Assembly: GCF_037038585.1 (NCBI RefSeq)
Contig: NC_092523.1
Location: forward strand, 28,153,501-28,217,500
DNA length: 64,000 nt
Direction of reading: 5' to 3'
Origin: Patagioenas fasciata
Taxonomy: Eukaryota > Chordata > Aves > Columbiformes > Columbidae
Shown: positions 1 through 13,900 of the stretch, one piece after another
Layout of the letters: each line of letters starts with the position of its first letter
Numbering within the stretch: position 1 is the stretch's first letter
Notes under the pieces: model-generated
Seen by the model: only the letters and a program-made list of their open reading frames with translations
What the model was told of the DNA's origin: nothing
The model's database searches: none
Position numbers and translations under genes: made by a program

Positions 1-2298
1 ATACGGCAGATGCACTTTGGAGCCAGAGCTACTGAGATTATAATCTCAGCGTTCAGTGCTTTGAAACCACAATCAAGCATGGAAATTTTTATGAACAAAT
101 TTTGGTGCTATCTGCGTAGTTACATTTCATTCTCTAGTAGTTATGGTCAGGACAAGTGTCTAATAAGTCAGCTATATTTCCCCATGTGAGGCCGAAAAAA
201 AAAATCATCTACTAAATCCATTCCCATTTGTTTCACCTTAATCTATTTCCCGGACCCATTTTCGCAATTTTGTCAGAGCCATAACATGAAGGAATGTGAT
301 TACATAATTCCAGCATTAATCTGAGCAACAAGAACTGTCACTGCCCGAGGAGGGAACAAAAAGCACACAGAAAACTTGTACTGCAGTACGTCCATTGTCA
401 TTACCCAGGAGAAGTCTGCTGCTTTACTACACTGGTCTTTGAGAAAAAACAACTTTTCTAGTCAGTTTTGATGCATTTGTTGTCTGACTTGGTTTTTATG
501 TGAAAAGAACACATGCAATGTCTTTGTTATTGTTACAGGGAACAAACTTTTCCAGCGAGCTTCTAATCGAAAATATATTGACAACTTGTAAGTACCTTGG
601 TTCAGTGGAAAGATGAATTCTCACCAGAATGCATTTGGAACCAGGAAAAGGTCTCCCAAGTGTTTTCATTTTAAACATAAGTAAATATTCTGCATGTTAA
701 GTTCCCTCATCAGGCTTCTCTCTATATAATTTCCCTTCAATGGCAGATTAGATTATAAAATTTGTCTTCAAGTATACTTATCATATGCATTTATTTGTAA
801 ACTGTTAACATTCCAAATATTTGCTCATTACATTATGTAACAGCACATTACATTTAAATTGCTGAAAAAAACCCTACCTTCAGTTCAACATTTCTTTTCT
901 AGAATAATAATCTTTCACATTTACTGAACAACAAGTGCTTTTATCTGTACCTTTTACTTCAAAGATTGCCATGCTTGCAACATGCAGCTCCAACAACAAC
1001 AACAATCAGCGATTTATTAAACTGCAGATTGCTCAAACCCCCACACTTTTTTATGCCAAGAAACAAATCTCTGTTTCAGCAGGCAGACCAACAGAGTGCA
1101 AATGACTCAGATGGTTGGTAATATATACAGATCTATTTTGAATAAAATTTCAAAAATAGGTATGTCTCACATATGCGAGGTTCAAGAGAGATACAAATCC
1201 TTTAAGTAATGGAATATGCCTACTCATGTACATATCTGCATGAATGGGATAAAGTTTTAAAGATTGGTGTGCTTTCTTTTTATAATAAAGATGATTAATA
1301 AGAAGCATTTTCCTCTCCAATATTTCACACAAATGCTGCAAAATACGCAGAAAAGAACAGTAAGAACTACTCCAAACATGTAACTCAAGTGCAGTTCATT
1401 TTTTATAGCTCTGTAAAGATAGTTTTCTTCGCCTCTATGGGAAAGAGAAATTTTACATTGCAGTTGTTTTAAAGAAAAAGCTAGCAGTAAATAGAAAAGT
1501 GAGTTATGGTCACATAAGATAAAAGCTGTTTCCACAGTGGTCTCATTCATTTTGATCTGCATATTTCAACTACAAAGATATCTTTTTGTATTTTTGGACC
1601 ACACATTGTATTTTACTTCAGCTGAACAAAAATCTCTCTTTTTCTCTCAGTGACAACACAGTTACCAGCATAAGCAGACACATAATAGTATCACCTCACT
1701 TGATTAAAGAAACAAGACATATATACATGGAACTACCTTCCAAGCATTAGTATTATAGAAAAGAATTAAAGTAACAATATGGGAAAGTTTATTCCTTATA
1801 CTAGAAAATAAGAGAATTCAACAGAGACGCAACTATGATTTCCTAGTGTAATTTCAATTAATTCTACGTTACGTACCAGTGGCCTGACATGACAGTATCG
1901 TGCATTTCTAAAAATTAATTAAAAAAAACCCAACCAAAAAAAACCCCCACACAACCAAAAATTAAAATACTCTCAAAGAGCACCAATCAATGCTAAACAT
2001 GGTCAACTTTTTCTTACCACTCTTCTCTTTCACCCAGCTTAGATAAAAAGTGGAAAATAAAGTGATTTTTCTCCCCATTTTGTCAACCTACATATCTAAA
2101 AGCTACTACCTTTTGCAGCTTTTCTATTTTTTCTGCTGCTGAACTGTAATTACAATTAGATATCAGCTCAAATTAATACTTTTATAAGCAGGCCAAAATC
2201 AACCAAAGTAGCTTCCAAACAAACTGCAATCTTCTTGCTAATTTACGCAAACGGTCTCACTGCTTTTGCAGGATTTGTGATGAAATTGTATATTAGAC
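1..2298. other. intergenic or distal 3' sequence
   Basis: AT-rich sequence with an A/C-rich simple repeat at about 1915-1965. Could be the distal NFXL1 3' UTR or the spacer towards the next gene (CORIN is the amniote neighbour). No coding exon recognised. Confidence 0.5.
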
Positions 2299-2849
2299 TG
2301 TTGTGGTTTAACCCTAGACGGCAACTAAGCACCATGCAACCACTTGTTCAATCCCACCCCCCCCCGCAGTGGGACGAGAAGGAGAATTAAAAAAAAAGTA
2401 AAACTCGCGGGCTGAGGTAACGACAGTTTAATAGAACAGCAAAGGAGGAGAAAATAACAACAATAATTATAAAAGAATATACAAAACAAGTGGTGCACAG
2501 TGCAATTGCTCACCACCTGCTGACCGATGTCCAGCCTGTCCCTGTGCAGCAATCATGGCCCCCCAGACAAGTCCCCCAAGTTTATACACTGAGCAAGATG
2601 GCGTACGGCATGGAATATCCCTTTGGCCAGCTTGGGTCAGCTGTCCTGGCTGCGTCCCCCAGCTTCTTGTGAACCTCCTCACTGGCAGAGTATGGGAAGC
2701 TGAAAAGCCCTTGACTTAGTGTAAGCACTGCTCAGCAACAACTAAAACATCAGTGTGTTATCCATGTTATTCTCATCCTAAATCCAGAACACAGCACTAT
2801 ACCAGCTATTAGGAAGAAAATTAACTCTATGCCAGTCAAAACCAGGACA
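2299..2849 (-). mobile_element. solo LTR, avian ERV-L-like
   Basis: On the minus strand it begins TGTCCTGGTTTTGACTGGCA and on the plus strand it opens TGTTGTGGTTTAACCCTAGA, the well-known ends of a family abundant in neoavian birds. It has TG/CA termini and a TATA-like GTATAAACTTGG in the minus orientation (plus 2578-2589). No internal retroviral sequence lies beside it, and I could not see a clean target-site duplication. The family name is from memory of sequence style. Confidence 0.75.
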
Positions 2850-3061
2850 CCAAAACATGGGCAACCTAATGCCCTTTGGCTTCATACCTCATCTTTCACA
2901 GGACCTCGTAAGCACTTTTCAGTTAGCCACAATGCTCAAGTATCAGCATAGAATTTCCAGCAGAGGTTTAAGAACTCAGTTTTCTGATTTTCCCCCTCCC
3001 TGAATTTAACTTGCAGTCCCTCAGCTAAGACAACATAGCTTCTCTGATAATCTTGAAGCTG
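2850..3061. other. spacer between two LTR-like blocks
   Basis: About 210 bases with no recognised feature. Confidence 0.5.
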
Positions 3062-3690
3062 TGTGTCCCAGTTTTGTTAAAAACAAGTTTCTCTTCAGCT
3101 GAAAGGAAAATTCACTGAAAGTTTTCTTTACTAACTGCACTTTTCTGAAAGCTAGATACATGTTTTGGTAGACATAGCAATGGAATGCAAGGTCACTAAT
3201 AAGGATACATGTCCTGTGAGAAGGGCAACGAGGAACGGTGAACTGAACAGCTGACTAAAACTGACCAAGTAAGTATTCCATCCCATTCACATCATACAAC
3301 ATATAAAAGTGGGAGATCACGAGGATCTCATCCCTTTTCCCTGTTGCCAACATTAGGAGAGGACTTTGCGAGTTGTCCCTGCGAACTGAGGCCTAGTGAC
3401 AGACTGAATCCACTTCCGGTCATCTGCAAAGTCCAATCCAGGACTTCTGGGTGCAGGCTTTGCTGCTGCTGGAGCAGTGCTGGTCTTTGCTGGGACTTTA
3501 AAGATTGGGTTTGTATATTTTGTATTGTTTTCTCTGTTTTATTAGTAGCATTAGTAAAAAAATTTTTATTTTTTCCAACTCTCTCTCGCTGTCCTTCTTT
3601 TGCCTTCCAATCACCTGTACTTAGTGGGAAGGTGGGGGGGGGCTAGAGGGAGGCTAGGGGAAAGAGGAGGTTAACAAAGCCTCTGCCACA
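3062..3690 (+). mobile_element. probable solo LTR, plus strand
   Basis: Begins TGTGTCCCAGTTTTG and ends CTCTGCCACA, so it has TG/CA ends. It contains TATAAAAGTGGG at 3302-3313, and a T-rich zone followed by CTCTCTCGCTGTCC, an LTR-like R/U5 style. No target duplication could be confirmed, so both boundaries are approximate. Confidence 0.55.
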
Positions 3691-4743
3691 GTTTATTGTC
3701 ACCCTGCAATCAAACCTTGACGCTGTGTAAACCTTTCAGTTCTACCAACCAATACTAATATCCCAAGGCAAGGTATTCTAAACTGTCAGTAAGAAAATAT
3801 TTAAACATAGAAAAGATTAGCTAGGTAGTTTATGCATTAGCAAGCACTATCCACATGGCTTCAGAACAACATATAATTGTATTGTTATGGTCTTCAATTA
3901 AGTTTTTGCACACCTATGTAAATATTCAAATGCAATATTTATCTACACAAATAGTCAAGTGATGCTTTAAGTTTAACTTCAAATTGCTTTTCTGCAGTTG
4001 GCGATGAGGGACACATCCCTGTACCCTGAAACTACTTCACATTCATGTTCATCACATGCATCTGTCCATTAAATTAAGTTTTCAATTGGTTTGATTTTGA
4101 GGAAACAAGAGGGGCGGGGGGGAAGAAACAACCAAAACCAAACCCCGAAGCCTGTAAGGGGGCCCGTTATATTGTCTGTGATACAGCTGACTTCAAAGAC
4201 AGTTCACATTTCCCTTCTCTGAACAAAGTTCTGACATGAGGCCCCAGAATATTCAAGTCTAAGTGACCTGAAGCTCCCTGTTAGTTATTATAATTAAAAC
4301 TGACATGAAGACAGAAGTTACTGTGTGATACAACCTAAAGACTATCATAAAAATACTAATCTTCAATAAACCACTAAATTGATTTTACAGGAAACAAATA
4401 CTGAATAAATCATTTTATGCTAACTTCTTAATACCATGAAATAGAGACAAGAGAAAGTAACACAATATATTAATAGAAGAGATGTTAACAGATCTCAGTC
4501 AGATAAATTACATCAGCACTTCAGTGTAGACTAAAACCTACTATTACTGTCAGTGTCTGAATTCAGTTTTGTGCTGTTATTATAATAACGCAAAGGTGAC
4601 ATTTCTTCCCTCCTCTGCAGTTTTCTTGGCAAACAGTATAGGTACATAATCTATGCATATTAAGTTCTGTTAAACACAGACTAACATTCGAGGAATAATA
4701 GCTACCTAAAGCCTGACTGAGGTATATTAAATATTGAGTTGTT
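3691..4743 (-). other. NFXL1 3' UTR and downstream sequence
   Basis: Sequence after the TGA. I found no AATAAA on the minus strand between the stop and about 3700. The first one is at 3698-3693 (plus strand TTTATT), right beside the LTR-like block, so the true transcript end is uncertain. ATTAAA or other variants were not ruled out. Confidence 0.4.
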
Positions 4744-4917
4744 TCAGTCATTGTAGACCATGAGCCATGCAACCATCACAACAGCGACTCCAAACACTGG
4801 CAGCATAATGAGGTTCTTGTATTTTTGCCATGATGATTGTTCAACTTCTACTTCATCCTTTCTTCTCTTATTCTTTCTTCGTCCTTTTAATCTATTTTCA
4901 AAAGCTTCCAGTTCAGC
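4744..4917 (-). CDS. NFXL1: NFXL1 exon 22 with stop codon and membrane anchor
   Basis: Residues 830-886 and TGA at 4746-4744. Encodes [15 protein letters not shown], a basic cluster, then the hydrophobic segment [18 protein letters not shown] (about 865-883) and the tail VYND. This fits a tail-anchored or single-pass C-terminal segment as described for the family. The acceptor is CATCTAG|GCT. Confidence 0.93.
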   Translation of the reverse strand, partial: AELEAFENRLKGRRKNKRRKDEVEVEQSSWQKYKNLIMLPVFGVAVVMVAWLMVYND

Positions 4918-7900
4918 CTAGATGAAGAAAACCAGAAGTCGTTAACATTTGTCAGAATTAAAGCCAAATAAATATGCAGATTTTAAATAACATTCCAAAG
5001 ACCGTTTATAAAACAACTGACTGCCAACAGAAGTTCTATAGCTCTTACTATATCCCACAGTTACAAAGCACTTTGCTTCCAAGTATTAAACCATTGTTTA
5101 GTTTCCTACAAAAAACATCACCAAAAATGCAACCAAATTAAGTTTTACATTAGTTTAAATCTGGGTGAGTATGTTAAGCCAAAATGAGATTGTTATTTCC
5201 ATAAAATATGTCAAAGATACATTACTTTTACTATTAAAGCCCTTGTAAGTATTTAAGCTATTACAATAATGTATGTAAGAGCACAGGTTGAAATCTTCAA
5301 AGACTGTTCCCCACAACAAGGATGTGCTCTCTGCTAAAAATTAATTAATAAAAATATAAATACATAAAATATTATATTTCCCCCAATTCTGTATATTTTG
5401 CCTGCTCAGTTACATTTTAGATAAATAGCTATAATCTTAGACATTCACAACAAGTTTCCATTTGTTAAATGTTACAACCTACGTATGACTGCAGCCGGTA
5501 CATAGCATTCTTCAAAAGAAAGCACATGCCCTTGGACCCCAAAATTAAGCAAAGCAACTTAAAAAATAAGAAGAATGCCAAGCTTCCACCCACAACAGCA
5601 GTTTCAGGGTAATGCCTGGAATGAACAGTAGGATCCTCTGATCCCTGTTCCTCACACCCCTCCATAGCCTTTTAAAAGGGTATCAAGAGAACACAGACAA
5701 AACTGATTTTAGACTACAAAGCTTCAATAAAACTGGAATTAGGCAGCCTGGAACAAAGAGTCTAAGACTGGGATGAAGGTCCAATAAGGAACCATCTAGG
5801 AAAATTGGAAAAGATGGTTTAAAGGAGAGCTGAGACAGAATAAAACCAGAAAAGGTCCGACAACTATCTGGATTTTTGGGTAGACTTGTCAGCTACTAGA
5901 GAAAGCATGGGATGAGGAGCCAGGGAGCAGAAACACTAGAAGACCTGAAAGACAGAAGAGAGATGGGAACAGCAGAGTGCAGCAAGTCAGGACTGGCTGG
6001 GCAAAAGGTGTAAGACTGAGCTGAAGCAGAGGAAACATGGTCAGTGAACAGATACAAAGCCTGGCCATGAGAGGAGATAAATCTACATCACTGTGGCTGC
6101 AGTGCTGCCAGGAAGAGAGGGACTAAGACAATAAGGTAGGTGCATTAGAGAAAGAAGAATAAGACTGTTTTGGGAAATGAGCAGAGAAGTAGTCCAGTAA
6201 ATATAATTTTCCTTTGGAACTCAAGATTGCCTGATGTCTGGTCTTCCTCTACTGACAGAAAATATTTGCCAAGAGCTTCACAAAACAAATCTTACTTCCC
6301 TTCTTGTGCCAGATACCACTATTAGCAGGAGAAGGGGACCCATTTTGATGTCTATTCCCTTGTACCTAGTAAAGGCAGAAATTGTTGGCATTTCTCTAAC
6401 AATACAGGATAGAAGTTCAGACAAAGTTCCACAGCCTGCTATTTGAAACAATATTACTTTCAACCAGCTAATCCTCCTTTAGAAAAGCAAAGTAATGAAA
6501 CAGTTTTTCAAAATCCAAAAATCCAAATGCAGGTGCAGAATTCTTAAGGTTTTATAGATAATATGGCAGTATTTTATTTTACACAGACACTAAATAAAAT
6601 TTGAGGCTTATATATATACTTGTGAGCTGTAAGTTAAGAGTGCTTCACGAATTGCAGTAATCTGAATTAAAATATAGGGCTCGAACAATTATGTAACAGG
6701 TACTGAACTGCTTTCCTAGTGATCTTTATAAAAACTGAGCTAAAAATAAATACATTCTAAAAAACAAAACATAGAATGAAAAAATGTTCATGGGCCCAAA
6801 ATATGAGAAAGAAGCTATCACTATCTTTGAAAAGCTACCTATGGATTTTATATGACTATCATCATTCCCAAAGTGTCACCTCAATGATCTCTGAACACTA
6901 AAGTAATGGTTGTGCCCAGTCTTGAAACGACCTTAATTTCTGAAGCTTTATTTAGAGTGAGAACCTAACTTCCTTGTGTAAAGACATATTAAAAGTAAAA
7001 TGAAATGCATTTATCTAAACTGTATCCTCAAAACAATTTGGTGTGAGATACCGTCTAATTTAGTATTGCTCATGTACCAGCTTTCTGTCCTTCATGTGTT
7101 ATTCTCTATATTCTTCCTGCACTGGAAGGAATAGCAGCCCCAATGGAAAACATGGCCAAATGCATGCAAGTAACAGTGACTATACCACAGAAAGCATATA
7201 TTGTGAAGTTGTAGGTCTTGTATTTTATAGGCGGGAGGGCACTTCCATAACTTCGAAGGAGCTGTTAAAACATTTTTCTTTCTAAGAAAAAAGGAAACAA
7301 AATCTTTCATACGACTCTTTAAATTAGAATTCAGGTTTGAGACCTTGACTTTCAGTATTGAAACTCCTGACTATTACCAGTTACCTCAAAAATTTACCCA
7401 AGTCTTTTACACTAGAGTGGGACAAAGAAAGAGCTTGATCTGAACTGTTAAATAATCAAAGTACTGATCCTTCTTCCTCCTCCAGCAATTCTGAAAACCT
7501 TGGCTTCACATGGTACCTTTGAATTAGAAGCAGAGGGAAATTTTGGCTGCTGGGCCATGATGAGAAGCCTAACCAAGCTGTTTCCCTTCTACTAAGAAAC
7601 AAGTGATTCCATCTGTAAATGATATTAGCAGAAGCTGCTACCAAATATAGCAAATAGCAAATACCAAAATACAAATGTGCAGACTTACCAGAGCACTAAC
7701 TTGTCTGTATATAAAGGATTTAATGAAATATTAATCAAAACAGGTCTTGGGAAGCTGTAACAGATGAACTGTCTATATAAAAATGTGCTAATGAGAGATT
7801 AGGAAGGTGGCAGAAGATGCAAACGTTGGTCAGAAGGGAGCTTACTCAACAAATATATACTCTTAATGTGATGTCCTCCAATTTGCATCACCAGATGGCA

Positions 7901-10900
7901 GATTATGAGATCAAATTGGAAGGGAATAAATTTTAGATAAAAGGTTGCAGTAGCTGAGGTTAGTACTTGTGTGCAATTCTAGAGCTTATTTATTAGTTAC
8001 TGTTGTCCTACTTTTTAAAATTGGTTTTGTCCTATTTTTTTTTTACTGTTGTTGTCCTAGTGTTCGCTATTGTGCTATATAACTGGCCACTCTTAATTAA
8101 CCTTTTAATAGCCTTGATTATGTATAGGTGACGTGTTAAATCTCTGAAGCTGCATCCATCACAAAACATGTATGCAAAAGCAGTTGCCATATATTGCACA
8201 AGGGTACCGCTGGACTGTGAGACTTAGTGGATGTACAAGCAGGAAGCAACAGCAGCCTGACTGCAGAAACAATTGCTGCTGAGGAATCAACACAAAAATA
8301 ATGTTGCACACTATGCTGGTGGAGGGAATCTGCTACGGTTTCAGAGGATCCTCATTACTGAGACTTTACCAGAGGGACTTACGGGATATTGAGGCAGAAG
8401 TCATTAGTAACTGGCATACCTTCTGGAATGCATGACAACACAATTGGTGCAAATACAAACACCAGCAACTTTGAATTTCTAGCTCTAGAACTGTAAGCAT
8501 GTTCCTCACAAGTGTATGTGTCCATTAGTACACTCCAGTACTTAGCTTGCAGACCCATCAGCTACAGATGACCTCTAACAAAATGTTTCACACATCTATA
8601 TGCAAGATACCTTTCCTGACTTATGTCCCACAACTAAAATTTTCCAACGTCAACTCAGAAAACAAGAAGAATCAGATGAAGTATCTGGGAGTTGTATGAG
8701 GGAATATGTGACAAATGTTGTAGGCAGTTGAGGCATGAATATAATAATAAACATTACAAGATGATCACAAAACAGTGCCTGGTCCCCTGGACAACAGGTA
8801 CAGAACTGCATGCTTTTCCTGCACAAGGAGTAGACACACTCCCCTTTGAAAAACAAAGGCAGGCCTTGCTAGAGCATTGCTTGGTAGACTTAATGCTGTA
8901 ACAAAGTCTCTAGGCAATTAATCAAAGTATAAATAACGGAAGTTGTGACCCACAGAGAAACTGTCTATCTTAATGACACTGGCAGAAGAGCACAAGAGGA
9001 TGGGGTTTGTGAGGAAGCCTCCCATGCCCCCTTTCCAGCAGGGAGTGAGCCAGTGCTCTGCGACAGAAATGGAGTGTAACATGCTGGTATAACCTAATAC
9101 ATAACTGTTGTGATAACTGAGTAACAGAAGAGTCAGAAAGCACACGCTGGGCTTCGAATATGGTCTGGTGTCACATGCTCAGGCAAAGGCACATGTGCAT
9201 GAACTGTCAGGGAAAAGCAGCACGTTAAGGCTGCACCCTCCAGATGACAAACCTGACTCAGCCATCGCCACCAACCAACTTTATGGTTAGTCCCTGAGGT
9301 AAGATTAGCATTAGTGTCTCCAGGCAGGTGGCACAGAAGTTTCTTGGATTACAATACTGACAACATATGCTCACCAACAACAGCAATTGCAGTAAATACA
9401 CATTTTCCTCCCTCCAGAGACCTTGAAGAACAAAGACTCATTTAGGCTTCCTCATTCTTTCATGATGGGAGGGAGGAGGCAAGCTTCACCCAATATTTAA
9501 ATCTCTATGGAGGCTATTCAGCAATTCTGTGTGGTTTATGCATTATGAAGTGTTCAATTACAATCAAGAGTACTTAGTATTTTAAAAATAAACTACACTA
9601 TACACAGTTACAGTCATGCAAGATTAAACCGACTAATTAATATTTTGCATAAAATTATGAAAATTGTTTGGAAAAATGCAGACTATTAACCATTATGAAT
9701 CATTCACAACACATGGAGTAAGATAACAGCTGACAGGAATGACTGTGCATATCACATTACAAACTACACATCTTTAGTTGCATGCAAATTAAATTATTTA
9801 CTAACCAGAACGAAGTGGGGAGGAAGTAAGTGAGGAAAAAGAAAGGTTGATACCTGTTGTCTTCGTTTTTCTTCCTCAATAGCAGCTTTGGCTTCTGCTT
9901 CTTTTATCTGTTAAGACATACAAAGTGATAAGCAACTGTTGTAAACAGCAGCTAAACCTATTTTCTTAGAGTCATAATCACTCCTATAGAATGGTACTAA
10001 GCAAACATCAGCAAAACTTTCATCAAGCGAGATCTTAACTTACATTACAAAATATTCTCAGAAAAAGCTGCATCACATCACATTTGGAAAACATAGAACA
10101 TACAATGGCTACAACAATGTTATAAATTGAACTTCTGACTTCAACTTGACAAGCTCAACTGACAAATATAAAACCCAAAAGGAACAGTTTGTTCACTAAC
10201 AACCGGGAAAATTCCTAGACTGTTATTCTAAGGTTTCAGCAACTTTATCCTCAATCCAGTACACTTCACATATACCGATAATTCCTATGTAAGTATATAA
10301 TTTACACACACATATTTCATTCCAAGTACTTGAAATATTCACTGACTACTAGAGTAAAAGGAAGCCTCTATATTTGTACCAAATATGACATATAATAATA
10401 ATACATAATGAAACTGCTTTCAACCTCTTGGTGTAATGCAATCTAAATGTAATTAAAAATGCTCCACCATCAGAAAGCCCTATGAAAAGAAGTAACGGGA
10501 GCTACAGTTGATATTTCTGTATTAATGTTTTACAGTGTTCAAGAAAGCAAATCAAATGCTAGAAATTATTAAGAAAAGAATGGTATAGAAAAAATGTCAA
10601 TATGTAAACACATGATACACTTGAATCTCAGCTCCTGCATTCAGTTTTGGTCCTGCAATAACAAAAGAAAGTAAATCCTGAACATATACAGAAGACAACA
10701 GGATGGAGTTGCTTCCATCTAAAGAGATGCATAACTAGGATTCATCAGATGACTAACGAGGCACAAAATCCCAAAGAGTGTGTAAGATGCCAAATAAGGA
10801 TAAAACATCGATAATTATTTTTCATAATACAAAAGCAAAGTAATAAAATGAAATTACCAGGAAGCTGGTTCATAACAGAAGGAAGTATTCTACTCCCACG

Positions 10901-13900
10901 GAGTATTTGGCTAAATCTAGAATATTTGTAGATGCCAAAAGTTTATGTCAACCAAAAAACAATTAGGCGTGCTACCAGGAGATAAATCCAAAGACCATTA
11001 AACAGAAAGACACCAGCTCAGTCTCTGAAATTCCCATAGTCAGAGATCACTACAGTAACAGAAAGAATAAACTCAGGAAGAATATGTGTCTGCCTTCTTG
11101 TATACATTTCTTGGACCTTTAGCACTGTGGCCACTGAATCACTGCCTTAGAAAAGTTAGATGTAAAAATCTGATTAATAATTTGAAATGAAAAACAGTCT
11201 TGATCATAATAACCGGACGATTTGCACACTAACAGTAACAATAATTTACTAAATATGGTTTGCACAGGTGGAATTTGTTCTAAACAATTTGCAATTCAAA
11301 AGCTCTTGATGAGTAAGGAGAAAGCGCACTAGTCCATGCTTTAGCTCACTGCAGCTCAGTCTGCATTGAGGACAGGGTAAACAGAACAGTCCAATTTGCA
11401 GATTTTCCAACAATTTTTTTAATTGCCAAACCATATAACAAATAAAAGCATTATTGAAAATTTCATTAATCAAGACACAATGTCAGAGTCTCTCTTTAGA
11501 AGAGCATATAAAAGACCTTTCCGGCCATACACACTTGACATCAGAAAGTCTGGTGTGGAAAAAACTGCCCACTTATCCTCCTGGCATTCCACTGCCATCT
11601 AAAGGCAGAACTTCAGCTGCAAAAGAAAAAGTGAGCCACAGCAACAGGAGAGCTTCTTTGTACACTGGTATGGTCATATGTGTATAACATACATAGGTAT
11701 AATATACGTAGGTAGAGGAAAGCATAACCATTATAATCACAGTATGGAAAAACATTTCTAGAACTATTTCTTTAATAAAATGTACAGTAAAAAATGAATT
11801 CAGTTCCTCAGAAGTGCATACTCACTAGGTGCTATACATGAAGAGTTTCATTAAGAGTTAACACACTTTGGTTTTGGAAAGTGATGGTTGTTTTGCAACT
11901 GTGCAAACTAAGTTATCGTTGTAAACATCTGCCATTTTTAACAGACTTTTTCCAGTCTTGACACATTAAACAGCAATTGACATAATTAATTACTTTTGTC
12001 AAGTGCATACAATAATAGAATATTCTAGTGTGGCATTTACAAGCCAACACAGGTTACAAAGAAGTACCTGGTAAGAATTTAAATAGAACTTCAGAAGCTG
12101 ATATAAAAAGCCCCAAACAATTAAATCTATGTTCTTCTGTGAGCATGGTACACACAGCCAGGTTACACCACACAGTATATCTGTGGCATTGCTTATAGCA
12201 GAAACTTGAAGCCATTTGCTCATTGTGTTAGATCATTCCTCCCCATGGATTACAATGTCAGGGGTGAGAAATAGGAACTAGTATCTCCTGAAGTCAAACA
12301 GCAGTTGACACTGTGCTCACTGCACCACACTGGGACATGTTGCTGCACCCCAGCTCATGGAATTGCTTGTGAATTCACCTCATGCACTTCATGTCCTACG
12401 AACTTACCTCCACACTCCTACTGGAACTGTTTGCTATGGTTGAGATTTTCTGAAGGCATATCCCAAGAGGCTTAGCATTTGACCTGCTTGCAAATTTGCA
12501 GGATTTGGTCTAGGTGGTACTCGCTAGAACTTGCCAGTCAATCCTGTAAGTCTGAGCAGAAACTGACAAAAGTCAGCTTTGCCCATTGAGTTTTTGGGCT
12601 ACGCATTTATTACATCTAACAATCAATTGATAAGCACTAAAGAAGTTATGCACCAATTTTTTTTTAATGTTTTATAAAAGGCTTATAAGAGCAAGGTTGA
12701 TATTCTGTCTCTCTGGATGATAGCATGCAGCATTTTCTTTACTTCATGAACAGCAGAACTAGGGAGAAGTTACATTTGCAGCAAGCTAAAAAAGTATACT
12801 GCAATTGCTGAAAACTCTGCCGCCTTCTGGTAGAGGCCAACTAATAAGGTGTGACAGGATTACACGCTTCATGGTGGGCAAGTTGAGCATTCGATGGCTG
12901 CAAAACTTTCACAGGAATGAGCAGATCTAACAATGCCCTGGCCCTAATCCTACAGCACTGACCAAGAGCAATGACGATTTTATCATCACTGATCATCATA
13001 TTGCTCAGAAGAGGAAAAAACGTGTTCTAACAAATAAAAACAACAAGAAGAACAACAAGAAGGAAAAAAACGATGTTGTTTTAACATAGTATTTCACTGT
13101 GTTAATTAACACTGTCGACAAGCACTGTAATTCTCCCCCTAAGCCAAACGCATGTCTGAAAAAAGAGCTGCTAATAAACAGCATATCTACTTATGTTGTA
13201 TTTTTTGCTTGTATTGCCTGGAAAAATAATTCTGCGTTCATTTTTTCCTTCTTTTCTTGAAGCACTGAGAAAAAATTATAGCTACAAAGGATACATTACC
13301 TCAGATGCTTTCCGTTTCATTTCCTTGCATAACGCATCACATTCCAGCGAAACTTGGCCATCTTCTATCTTGCTGCACTGTACTTCCTGTCAAGTATAAT
13401 TTGGGTCTTTTAGAATAATTTCCATATATAAAATTTTAGTTATAACATCCATTTCTTTGTAAAAATTAGAAAACATTCTTATTTAGTAAAACACTGGTTA
13501 GACAGAAAATAAAGCTCATGATTAAACATTATTTGAACCTGTAATTCTGCATGAAATTGCCCTTTTATCTTTTCCTTCTTTCTGATAAGGTAAGCTGAAA
13601 GCAAGAATAAACCAAATAGTCCAGTTTAATTTCTCCTCTATTCTCTTTACTCTTGTTTACCTAAGAGAAAGTAAGATAACCTTCTGAACTCTGGCAGAAA
13701 GAGCTAGCATTTCGAGTCTCAGCAACTTCATATACATTCTCTTAACTGGCTGAAATTACAGGGCAAGGTCTGGTCATGGAGAAAAAAAAAAATAATCCTC
13801 ACTCATACCTCCTTCCATCTCCTTAATACTGAAAACAAAAGAAAAAGAAAAAAAAGCATGGCTGTCCGTAAGCAAAGATCATTCAATTTGAAGCACTTAT

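Noticed and set aside
1-4743. Possible CORIN exons, the expected neighbour beyond NFXL1
   Set aside because: No exon with LDL-receptor, Frizzled or protease motifs was found; CORIN probably lies outside the window.
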